39,023 nucleotides of DNA from positions 1 to 39,023 of the forward strand of contig JALJEE010002573.1 in NCBI GenBank assembly GCA_023231475.1, read 5' to 3'. The stretch is from Seison nebaliae. Lineage: Eukaryota; Rotifera; Pararotatoria; Seisonacea; Seisonidae. The position numbers and the translations under genes were made by a program. Shown piece after piece: positions 21,235-32,581 of this stretch; the stretch's first letter is position 1; each line of letters begins with the position of its first letter. The notes under the pieces are model-generated. The model was not told the origin of the DNA. It saw only the letters and a list, made by a program, of their open reading frames with translations, and searched no databases.

Positions 21235-22220
21235 TTCGTCTTATTTGGTATGGAAATCAATGGAAATTTAAGATGAAGTACTTCACAATTAATCTTGAAC
21301 GGGAGGGAAGAAGTGAAAATTTTTTTATTTATAAGACGATAAGACGTGTTGGTGTAAAGTGGTGCACTTGAAATTGGATAAGCTCAATTAATCAGAAGTG
21401 TATCTATTTTGGAGATTGTCAAAAATTTTACGAGTTTCTAAATGGTATCCAATCATAAACATCTTAGAAAGGTGTGTGGCTATCAAAAAGAAATTTTCGG
21501 AACATGAACATGTTGTGAACAGACTTTTATTTTAATTATTATTTAACTTACTAATTTAATTTAACGACAAATTAATGGATTATGTTCAATGGAATTTTAA
21601 TTGAAATGGAATTGATGGGGAATGATTGATGTATTTGAATTGGACTTTCATGTGATGGAGGAGAGATTCAAATGTTAAGTTTCTCTCTTTGGAAGAAAAT
21701 GTTTTCTTCCAAATTTTTCTTCGACGAGAACATGTTTGAGATGAGAAGAGGATGAATCGGAGAGGAAAAGATGAGAAGGAAACCATCGAAATGAAGGATT
21801 GAAGGGATTCGAATGACTGACAGATCCGAAGATGTGAATTCACCTACATTCTCCTCTCTTCGTTGTCGACAGAGGAGATGATATTTAGTGAGCTTCTAAA
21901 CTAAACAATTCTCACATCGATCGATCCAGCACATTCATCTGGAACATATGAGACCGAGTAATGATACATTTTGAGCAATTCTTGGCGTTAATGTCGCGGG
22001 TGGAAGACGAGCGGAAAAGAAATTTAATTAGTTACATAATTGTTATGTGGAAAAGACGGATGATAATTAGATGTAAAGGAATTCGACTCATTTTATTATC
22101 ACTTCTCGTCTTGTAAATTATTCTTTCCTTTTTTCTCACAGTTCTATGATAAAAAGAAAAGAAAGGTTGTTAAAAACGTTCATCTTTCTTCCCAAACAAT
22201 TACGTACCCGATAGGCAATT

Positions 22221-22361
22221 TACACACACAAACACACATACACACACAAACACACATACACACATACACACACAAACACACAAACACACACAAACACACA
22301 TACACACACTCATACATACAAGCACATACACACACACAATAAAACACACATATATACACAC
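22221..22361. repeat. CA-rich microsatellite, interrupted
   Basis: About 140 bases of ACAC with interspersed CATACA and CAAACA units. Non-coding. Confidence 0.95.
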
Positions 22362-22534
22362 AAATTTTTCTAATTGTGATAGAGATAAAGGTAAATAATG
22401 GTGATGGACCTGTTATGATGATGAGAAGATGAAGATGAAGTGAATAGACTAAAGTGGATAAATATATGAGAGATATTATAAATGTGGATCGTCTTACAAC
22501 ATCAGATGTTCATATTGGTTCTCCACATATTCTC

Positions 22535-22584
22535 CCGTGTATGTGTGTGTGTTTATGTGTTTATTTGTGTATGTGTGTGTGTAG
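22535..22584. repeat. TG-rich microsatellite, interrupted
   Basis: About 50 bases of TGTG with TATG and TTTATG interruptions. It is complementary in type to the CA block 170 bases upstream. Confidence 0.9.
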
Positions 22585-23623
22585 GGAAAGCTGTTTTTCC
22601 AACGATCAAATTCATTTATTTGTGTGTGGGTCTGTTGATTTATGGACAATTATTCATTTGAGAAATTCTATTATTCGCTTAATCGGAGAACATATGGTTT
22701 GGCTGACGGTTAATTCTTTATTTCCTGGTAGTGGAGAAGGTAATAATTTCCTACATAATCAGGTGAATAATTTTTCACAATGAACATTATCGTTTGCCCA
22801 TTAAATTTCATTCAAAGTACAATTTTACTCTCATGATAATCAGGCATTTTAAGAGCAATTTATGAGAAAGTGTTCATTTCTCCAAATTTTCTTTCAATTC
22901 AAAACAGGAATTGTTTCAGTTCATTTCACAAACGTCTGAAATGGATCGATGAATAGTTAAGAATAATGAGCTTTCATCCGCTTTAACATTTACTTCGTCC
23001 TAGACATTACTCCCAACTCTCCTTCCCCTCATATGTGTGTCGAGAGATGATTGGGAAAGAGAACTCCACAACACATTGGAAGGGGATGATATTTGGATAG
23101 ATTCTTCCATTTGCAGCATCATTTACCTTCATAATCGGAACATTCTTTTTTTTATAGAATTCCACTCGAAATAAATATGTTATGACTCACCATCATATGA
23201 ACTGATCATATCTCTCTTCTTCATCGAGAGAGATTCATTGTGTCTATGGGGGAGAGATTAGTAGTCAGGAATTATATTGAAATGGACGGAAGAAATGATC
23301 GTTCACCATCATTTATCATTTCCAAATGTTCATTTGTCTCTTTTGTTGTTCGAATGGGAGTAGATTTTAGTCGTTTTGTGGTTTTTCATTCCATTCTTTT
23401 AACCATCACCAAATTTCCATTAATTTCAAATTAATTTTAATTTTCTCAAATTATATAATTTATTATTTATTATAAATTCTCTTTCTCTTCATAGTTGTTC
23501 GTCCATTTCATTTCATCTTTCTCTTCACAACGAAAGAAACAAATCAAGATCGTGAAAGACACGACAATTAAATGAAGTAAATTCCATAAGTGATTTCTGT
23601 AAATTTTTCTGTGCTAAACGATC

Positions 23624-25005
23624 ATGCATCAATCGGGAATTCAACGTTCGAATTTTTTTTTAAAGGATTTCCTTCTTAATTCTCTGCTCATTTAGCTGAT
23701 GAGCAACTCCAACAATTTTTGGTGCAATGTAAAGCCAATTCCATTCGTTCCTTCAAAGTCAACATCACCGACAGTTTCATTATTAAATATTCTTCATTCG
23801 AATTGTCGTTTTAGCCGAAATGAAATTGAGTGAAGAACGTCCGATGAAATGTTCGTTCGATGACGATTTCAACGAATGCGTCACGTCAATGATACGGGTG
23901 GGAGAAGGTCCGTGTTACATCTTCTGTCGAATGGACACTGGACAAATGGAGAAGAATTGGCTGTTCATTTCATATATGCCGGAAAAGTCGACAGTTCATA
24001 AAAATTTAAATATTTAAAAAAAAATCGTTTTTTTTTTGAAAATCAGGTGAGAGATAAGATGTTACATGCGTCAAGTAAAGCGACATTAAAGAAAGCATTC
24101 GGACTCAGTCTAATTAATGAGGAATTGAACATTGATAAGAAAGTTTCCATCAATTCTCATCATCATTAATTATCATCGATTATCGATTATGGATAATTTA
24201 GTCAGAATTAACATTAGCTGCTTATAAGAAACATTTACAATCGAAGAATGAACCACGTCCATTGACGGAACGAGAACAACAATTGAATAATATAAATCAC
24301 TCAATTTACAATTGTGGAATGACGGCGAAACGACAGACAATGCAACCGTTAAAATTCCCTTTATCATCCTCCGCCTCCCTTGCCATCGACGACTACAGGA
24401 ATGAGACGGTGAATTATGTGGAATTTGTTCCTTCTTTTTTTCCTGCATCAAAATCATCATTTTATTCAGGAGATCAATATCGAGAAGGAAGTTATCGAAT
24501 TGATTAGGAAGGAGAAGATCGATCCCCATCAAATTCCTGAACATTTACCCGACGATTCTGCTCGATATGTTCTCGTTCGATTTTATCATATTCACGAGAA
24601 ACAAATGCAAAATGCATCCAGTTTCCCATTTCATTCATTCCCTTCCATTTCCTCAATTCTTCCAGTTTTCCTCTATTATATGCCCGGCTACAATTGTCCG
24701 GTGAAACAACGAATGTTATACTCGAGTTGTAAGACGTCCGTCATCGATTATATTCAATCGAAGAATGTTCAAATTGATAGAAAAGTTTCCAATTTAAATA
24801 ATTCAAATTAAATTCAAATTAAATTCAAATTAAATTCAAATTTTCTTTTTCGTATTAGATGGAAGTTAGTGATAAATCGGAATTGACGGCCGACATGTTA
24901 TACAGCGACCTCCATCCACCATCCGAACAAAGTCAACATCCTTCACTTCAAATCCGACGTCCCCAACTCCCAACCATGAATAACAACCGTCGACGACGAG
25001 TTTAA
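23624..25005 (+). CDS. twf: Twinfilin (ADF-homology actin-binding protein), 8 exons, about 338 aa
   Basis: Exons: 23624-23645, 23696-23773, 23815-23993, 24047-24142, 24202-24426, 24470-24620, 24666-24784 and 24859-25005; introns 41-74 bp; phases consistent. The product binds ADP-actin monomers and caps barbed ends. The first exon reads MHQSGIQ, matching the vertebrate start MSHQTGIQ. ADF-H 1 ends with WLFISYMPEKST-VRDKMLHASSKATLKKAFG, the counterpart of VRQKMLYAATRATLKKEFG. ADF-H 2 contains NYVEFEINIEKEVI, HLPDDSARY and MPGYNCPVKQRMLYSSCK, nearly identical to MPGYTCSIRERMLYSSCK. The C-terminal tail keeps ELTADMLYSDLHP (ELTADFLYEEVHP in human) and ends in a basic cluster. Length (human TWF1 is 350 aa) and complete domain order indicate an intact gene. 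The intron at 24621-24665 was inferred because it restores spacing with the family. Confidence 0.95.
24801..24844. repeat. 11-bp tandem repeat in the last twinfilin intron
   Basis: The unit ATTCAAATTAA occurs three times exactly and a fourth time with its last two bases changed, inside the intron 24785-24858. It lies between donor and acceptor without touching them. Confidence 0.9.
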
Positions 25006-25656
25006 CATCATCCTCTTTCCCCTCGAACACAGTGGAGAAATGTTCCAGTTGTTGTCTGGAACTCTCTTTCTTTTTTACACATAAAATTCGATTATTCTTG
25101 TGCCTAAACAAAAGATCCATTCTCTTCATCTTCTTCTTTTTCTTCATCTTCTTCTTATCATCGAAATCGCTAGAATTTCTTTCTCTCATATATGATTTTA
25201 ACGAGAAAACATTCAATTCTTTATTCAAATGAAATTTTCTCTAGAACCATTTTTTTTCCGTAATTTTCCAAAAATAATTTAATTTCAAATAATTAATTTT
25301 TTTTCTTTCAAAAAAAAATCATCAACATCAAAATTTCTTTATTTACGAAGAAGAGACGAAGTTTTTATAGTATTATGGAAGAGTTTGATGAAGAAATCGA
25401 TTTTTATTATTATTCAATTGATTACAGAGTAATAAGTAAACGATGGAACGAAAATGGATGATGTTTTGAAGGAGAAACAGATAAACAATAATAATAATAA
25501 CAAATAAATAATAAACATCAGGTACTATTATAATGAATGACTAGAAAGTGTAAATATGTTGACCGAATTGAATAGAGATAAAATTTTCGAATGAAATTCA
25601 TCTCAAATTTTTTTCTCGAATTTCCAACAGAAATTTTCTTCTCATCTGCTCGATAT
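25006..25656. other. Convergent spacer between twinfilin and AP-3 delta
   Basis: About 650 AT-rich bases where the 3' untranslated regions of two convergent genes meet. No frame is convincing; the minus-strand 120-codon ORF at 24866-25228 largely mirrors the last twinfilin exon. Confidence 0.45.
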
Positions 25657-28600
25657 CTAGTGAGTGGTTGTGGCGTGTTTGAGGAAGAGTGGTGAACGTT
25701 CGTGAATCTCCTCAACGAAATCATTTCCGTAAACATTACATGTGGAGAGAATGACGGTTTCAACTGATTGATTTTTCTGAAAAAATTAAAAATAAAATTT
25801 TAAAAATAATTTAAAATATTTGAACCAATTTGGCATAAACGAATATTTGTTCGTCAAATAATGTGCATCCATAGAAACTGTAGGAATTGTCTTCGTTACT
25901 CATAACTGGAAGAAGGAATTGGATAGAGAGGAGGAAATAAATCGAACTGGTTAATTGGAGTAGTTGATGGAAGAAATGTTGAGTGAAGAGACTAAAAAAG
26001 AAATTCTCATTAAATCGTTCCGATTGGAGTTGAATAGTCGTGGAATATTCTAATTCATTCCCCACTACTCTCTCATTGAACGTTTCACTATAGATGGAAA
26101 TAAAATGAGAAAAAAAAATGGAAAATGAGAAATGAAAAACTTATCAATAAATTTGGATTGATCGATATACATCGATGGAAAGAAAATGATTGATGATTCG
26201 ATCTGAATTGATTTGGTCACCTAAAAAAATAAAATGAGATGAAAAAAAATAAAAATTAAAATAAACATCCAATTCGAGACAATAAGATATGATGAAATTA
26301 ATACTTTGTTTTCTCAAATATTCGAGTGAGGAACATTTGAGGAGAATATCAATTGTACAATTATCGTTTAATTGTAATGATTCATAATTGAATTGTTCAG
26401 TCATCTAAATAAATAAATTAAAAATAATTTTTTAAGTTATTTAAATTAAGTTTTAACTAATTGATATGGAGATGAATCCAAATTGGATAATTGACGACGA
26501 ATGGCATAAATACGGAAAGTGGAATCGAGTTCTAAATGGAATCGATTCAATAACAATTCTTTCCGTTGCCAATGAAGATGGATTTTCAATCCATATTTCG
26601 TTCCTTTTACATTTCCACATTTTCCCTCAATCACCACATCCGATGTCGATTGAACATCGAACAATAATTGAATTGTCTCATTCTCTTCCAATCTTCTCAA
26701 TTCCTCCAATATTGTTCGAAATTGTTCGATCATCTCTTCTCTCGTCAATGGAATAATATGAAGAGGAGATGATGTGACGTTTAAATCCATTTCTTCCTCT
26801 TTTATTGTTTCTTCCATTTTTTCACATTTCTTCTTTTTCTTCTTCTTCTTTTCTTCATTTAATTTCTTCTTCTTTTTCTTCGTCTTCTTTTTCAATTTCT
26901 CTTCTTCATTCATTCCATTCATTACATCAGATATCGATCGAGGCATTTGAGACATGTCAATTATATCATCATTCTGATCAATATGATTAATCCATTCTTG
27001 AATGGGATTATCAGTCATCTCTTTTTTCTCATCGATTAATTCGTCTTTCTTCTCATCAATTTCACCACGACTACGACAATTACTGTGATTTGATGGCGAT
27101 GTTAAAATGAGATAATCTTGCCGTTTCTTCTCTTCATTATTATTATCTTCTATTAATAAATTTAAATTTTTTTTTTTTTCATTCTTTTTTTTCTTCTTCT
27201 TCTTCTTCTTTTTCATTCCATTATCATTATTGACGAATGTGGATGTTGGAGTTCGATCGATCTCTTTCTCCGATTCCTTCTTGTTAAATTCACTCAAATC
27301 GATTTTTGCCAATGCACGATGTGGATTATATTTACCATGACGATTAATCTCATCACTATCTGAATCGTTATTAATTTCATTTATATTCTTCTCCAAATCG
27401 AATCCTTCCGGCATCTCCTCCTCAGCAATCACTGGCGTTGATGGAACGTTCTCCTCATTAATTATCGCTGATATCGATTCCTGTTTCTCCTGAAAAAAAA
27501 TTAATATTAAAAAAATTGATGGAAATAAAAAAAAACTTCGTTTGATGATTTTTTTTTTGATTTCTCTTTTTTTTTCTTTCGTTTTTTCTCCGATAATTTT
27601 TTTTGAATAAATTCATTCTCTCGATCAATCCGCTCCGATCTCAAATAAACATCTGATGATGTTATTCCAATTGAGGACATGAGAGTGTGTTGTTGATCGC
27701 CATTTGTATTCAATTGAGATGAATTGACATTTTCACCACCAACACCACCACCACCACTACCTCCAATGATGGATGAAAGGAAAATGGAGGATGTAGCCGT
27801 TTCCTCTTTTTTCATCGACGCTATCGATGTTTGAATTGATGACGGTTTTGGTTCAATGGATGAAGTTCGTTCTATCGAATTATTTGAAATTATCGATCGC
27901 TTTTCATTGGTTTTTTTAGTTGGAGGGGATTTGATGTAGAATGGATTATTTTCGATGACTAATTGACGCATTTGTTTCCGTCGTTCTAATTCTTCGGGAG
28001 AAATGTGAATTTTCTCCTTTTCCATTTCCTGCATGACGGTATTGGATGATGAAGGCTTATGACCGAAGAAACTCGTTTGACCTGTCAAATTCGCATCGAG
28101 GAAATCATTTTTCGCTTCAACAAAATAATCGTCGATGGATATCTCTTTTTCCATCGTCTCTTTCAACGGTTCGTCAATCCATTCGTCGAGATCGATACCG
28201 TTTGGAATTGGGACTTTCTTTTGCGCTTTACTCGCCACCGGATTCAACGGTGATTCGAAAAGATATTTTAATTCATTCAACAACTCTTGTAACATTTCGT
28301 CAATATTATTTATTTTTTTTGAATTTTCTTCATTTTCAATTCCATTCGAATTATCATTAATTATTGATGAGGTAACGGTTTGATTTGGTGATGAATCATT
28401 ATCAATTAATTTCGTCCATCGTTTCAAGAGGACTTGAATGATTTTATCATAAGTATAAGCACGTTCCTGAATTTGAAGATGATCATGTTGTTCATATGAT
28501 TGGAAGAAATGTTGAACGTCTCTTAATAATTTCAATTTTTCATCGAACGATAATTTGACTGATTGACATTCTTCATTTATCAAATATCCAAGTATTTTTA

Positions 28601-30413
28601 ATGTTGAATGAATGGAAATATAAATAGCTTTATCTGATAATGACAAATTTCGAATTCTCATCAAACTTTCCAACACACTAACACCATCAATCAGGTATTG
28701 ACAATACTCACCACAAATCCAAGCGGCCGCCGATAAAATCTCTTTACATGAACTTTGTCTTTGTGTGGACATTCCCGTTTTAACTTTCATGGAAAATAAC
28801 GACGACGAATTGGACGGTGAACGATTAATTTTCTGTTGTTGTTGATGTTGTTGGTCGTCATGATCGGAATTTGTATCAGTTGAATTTGGATCGATATCGA
28901 CAATAAGATGCATATTGAGTAGAAGTAACGCCATTTGTTGAACGGCGAATTGTCGAACACTTTGAACACGAACACAAACATTTAGTAATTGATCGGCAAA
29001 TAAATCGGAATGAGAATAATGACGAGAACCGAATTGGGAAATATTTGACATCTTTGTCAAATCACTCGATACCTGATCGATGAATGATGATGGTATTGTT
29101 CCCGAATCTAATTCGATCAATTCTAAAATGATACTAATATACCATTCGAAATTCTTCACATTCTTATAATTATTAGCGGAACATAAATTGATGATTTTCA
29201 CGATGATTTCATGACGGAAAAATGGTGTTGCTTTCGAATAAACATTCAACATGAGACATTTCGTTATTTCCATCAAACCGATCTGATCGACGAGATCGGC
29301 GAAAATGTCCAATGCTCTCAATCGAATCGATTCATCGTTATCTTGAAGACATTTGATGATAATTGAACGACGTGAACTGAGACTTTGTGGATAACTTTTC
29401 ATAATTCTACTTAATGCTAATAATCCCAAATATTTCAAATTTTGATCACTATCTTGAACGAGTACTAACAATTTCTGAACACATAATTGTATCGCTGGTT
29501 CTGGTGAGGCCAAATCATTGGATAACGATAATAGAACGGCAATTACCGTATTAACACATTCGTACAATAATGACATAGCTGATGTACTTTGAATGATGGA
29601 AGTGAGTGGTTCGATCAATTTCTTTCCCAAACGAGGTTCGAGTGGTGTGAGAACTCCGAACAATTTGATAATTTTAATCAACATCCAATTATTGGAACTG
29701 GTGCCCATCAATCGAAAGAAGGTGGGTGCTAACGGTAAATAATTATTTGGATTCTTTCTTGCTAATTCACAAATAACATGTACCGTTGCTGCTTGAACTC
29801 CTTGATCCGTATCATCTAAACGTTCTTTCAATCGACCGAATGTCGTTTTTAACGCTTCCGGATATCGGAGGAAAACACCGTACATAGTGAGAACGGCCTT
29901 CTTCCTTAAATACGCTTTCGACGACGACATAAGAGTGGTGAGATCGTTGAGGAGATCATGAGCGATATTCTCGTCCATAAAACATGAGACACCAGATAAA
30001 GCAACACTACAATCATAAATGTTTCGACTACAAATATCTTTCTTCAATTGATTAGTAGTGAGGAGGAGGACGTCAGTGTCTGAACGGAATGTCTGTGACG
30101 CTGCCATATATCCGATACGTTTATAAATGAATTTAGAGGAACTCATCACTTCGATGATATTGAACGCTGCCCAACTAATGTCGTAACCTAACATCTGAAT
30201 ATACACCAATTTATTAATGGCGTTCGCTTTCACACTCATCTCGTTTATCTTCAATTCACTTTTTATCTCTTCCACACATTGCATGATGTAATTACTCTCG
30301 TCGTCCTTATGGTTACGGATGCCACGTACGAGATCGAGGAGACTCTTGTCAAACACTCGATCTAACGTGTGTTTAGCTTTCCGCAAACGCTCACTCACTT
30401 CCATTGCTGCCAT
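25657..30413 (-). CDS. AP3D1: AP-3 complex delta subunit (delta adaptin), 7 exons, about 1488 aa
   Basis: Exons: 27537-30413, 26458-27489, 26267-26404, 26141-26220, 25948-26087, 25826-25905 and 25657-25776; phases consistent. Large subunit of the AP-3 coat, which sorts cargo from endosome/TGN to lysosome-related organelles. The HEAT trunk (residues about 1-600) is well conserved: KAKHTLDRVFDKSLLDLVRG, KLVYIQMLGYDISWAAFNII, IGYMAASQTF. The hinge keeps DLDEWIDEP, and VIAEEEMPEGFDLEKN... NPHRALAKIDL matches the human EEMPEN and DPYRALDIDL. A very Lys-rich stretch follows (residues about 1050-1180), as in the vertebrate hinge but interspersed with acidic blocks. The last five short exons encode the diverged C-terminal beta-sandwich; the last one (KNQSVETVILSTCNVYG...) resembles the human end VKKGENSVSVDGKC. 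Longer than human (about 1150-1215 aa). Confidence 0.95.
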
Positions 30414-31048
30414 ACTCGATGTCTATCAGTGCAATGGATCGACTGATGCTGCACACTCACGTCTTCAAATAAATCAATCAAAATATTTCATGAAAATAAA
30501 AAAAAAATAATAATATAAATAAATCATTAAATTTGAGATCGGGGTTATTAAATAGTTTATTTGAATTTGCCTTTATGAAATTATCTCATTAAAAACTCTA
30601 GCAAACAATTAGAAGAAGAATAAGAAGAAGAAGAAGAAGAATAATTAGAATAATAATTTGAAATGATGGAAAAAAATTCCTTTTCCTATCAATTCGTCTT
30701 TTTCTCTTGTTGGAATTTATTCTTATTTTTTTTTGTCTCTGACATATACCCTTATCAATTATTTACTATTATTGCTCCAACATCCACTGTTGTTGTTGGC
30801 TCGTTCGAATGAGACGAAGTGTTCAACCAATACTCATCCTTCACTTCTTCCATCTTAATTCAACTTTATTTTATTATTCACATCAAATTATGTAATAAAT
30901 CCGATCCTCTTCATATTTTCCTCACCGCCTACTTACTTCAACTCACATGCATCAGCACACGCAACCATACGTCAAACATTTATATGTTCAGTTTGGTTGA
31001 AGTGTCCTGTTAGTGTCCTCCACACTCTCCTACTCTATCTGTGAGTTT

Positions 31049-31310
31049 GTGTGTTTTTCTGTGTTTTTGTGTGTGTGTGTGTGTGTGTGTGTGAATGTGT
31101 ATCGAACTAACAATTATCTAAACTTCTCCCATCTTCTAAAAAAAATTCAAAAACTAGTATTAAGTTATGCAACTTTTCTCACAATCAACTTCGTCCCCCT
31201 TTTCTTAGTTCAACTAACTAACGTATATGAACATTCATGTACATAAAAAACGAACTACCAATCATAACAAGCACATATCAATACACACATTCACACACAC
31301 AAACACACTA
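31049..31310. repeat. Paired GT and CA microsatellites forming a long inverted repeat
   Basis: A GT-rich block (31049-31103, with a pure run at about 31069-31093 followed by GAATGTGTAT) is matched by a CA-rich block (31280-31310) beginning ATACACACATTCACACACAC, which is nearly its reverse complement. The arms are separated by about 180 bases. Confidence 0.85.
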
Positions 31311-31970
31311 ATAATTGCACAATTCTTCACATTGACGTACATTAGCAAATAGATGAATATCTAACTTCTTTCCTGTCAAGATGAGAGAAGTCGACATTTC
31401 CGAACAGAACATCAACTGTTAAATGATTATTTATAAGACTCGTGAATGAATAGTTATCATCGGTTGATTATTTAATTCCAACGATTCTTAACGAATATGA
31501 TCATGTCCCGTATAACTGTTCTTATCACGGTTCATCGGTCGTATGAAACTGAAATTTAGCAGGTGATATTGTATTGTTTATAATAAGTAGCGAATGAAAG
31601 ACATTTATTTTGAAAATTTGTTTCATTTCGAAGAATAACATCCGTCTGCGTAATTAACATGTGCCAATTAGAAATTTGACATTTTTTAAGCGAGAAATTA
31701 TTTCAAATTTATCTTCTTTATTCATTCACTTTGCCAGTTAGTCAATCAATCAGTTAATTAGTTAGAAGAAATCTCAAATCATCTCAATTCATTTCAAGAT
31801 TTGGCGACCTTAATCCCCATTTTTCAGATGTCGTCATTGATGAGTAAAATAACGAAAAGAAAATCATTAGAAATATATTATTGAATGATGTAATTTGAAT
31901 TTGGAGAAGAAGAAAATAATAAATAATGTTTTATAATAAATTAATTTACTTCATGTAATTGTGTGATGTT

Positions 31971-31992
31971 TATATATATATATATATATATA
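31971..31992. repeat. (TA)n microsatellite
   Basis: About 11 TA units, followed by a shorter AATATATA stretch to 32001. Non-coding. Confidence 0.9.
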
Positions 31993-32581
31993 AATATATA
32001 TCAATTTAATTCGTTACCTGTTGATGGTTTCATTATTTCTCTATTTATTCTTCTGATGGAAAATAGATGATATTGAAAGATCTCATCAAACACTTTTACT
32101 GCCAAAACGGGAAGAGATGTTTTAAATATGATTGTAAGTGAAGGAGAAGTGAATAAAGTGTTTGTCTAACGAGTTTGTACAATTTGGACATTAGGCGAGA
32201 GGAAGGAAGAAATAAAATGAATATTTTTAAAAGAAAAGAATTATCTGCGACTAACTGGTGTCTGACAAAGGTTCGATCTTCAGCTAAACACCATATTCAA
32301 CAACTACTAGTGAGTTGAGGGTAAAGAGAAAATTTTCACTTCAGTTTCTTTTCTCATTTTTGATTTCATTTTAATTTCATTATATAACTCGATATTTGAC
32401 AACAATTCTCTAATTTCCCGCCTAATTCACGAGCAGTTTATTCCTCTCAATTTCAGTTTATCTTCATCATCATCGGAAACGTCTCTTATTGTTGTTGGTG
32501 AATGAAAGCGAAATAATTTTATGGAAATAAAATTTACTCGAAATTTAATTTAAATCCATCAGAAACACCCAATAAACCATC

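Larger units (their letters stand above)
21235..23623. other. Gene-poor spacer with CA and TG repeats
   Basis: About 2.4 kb with no convincing exons. It contains CA-rich DNA at 22221-22361 and TG-rich DNA at 22535-22584 (separate entries). The ORF spanning 22454-22783 is largely translated from the TG repeat and is rejected. Confidence 0.5.
30414..32581. other. Divergent promoter-side spacer between AP-3 delta and the carboxypeptidase
   Basis: About 2.2 kb separating two genes transcribed away from each other, so it should hold both promoters. Frames here are short and derive from repeats: AAG-type (30611-30641), GT and CA blocks (31049-31310) and a TA run (31971-31992). No gene is seen. Confidence 0.5.

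Noticed and set aside
22454-22783. 109-codon plus ORF rich in Cys and Val
   Set aside because: Its core is translated TG microsatellite and it has no similarity or splice support.
32269-32300. GGTTCGATCTTC, resembling a tRNA B box
   Set aside because: No matching A box or cloverleaf arms could be built around it. No tRNA was recognised in the window.
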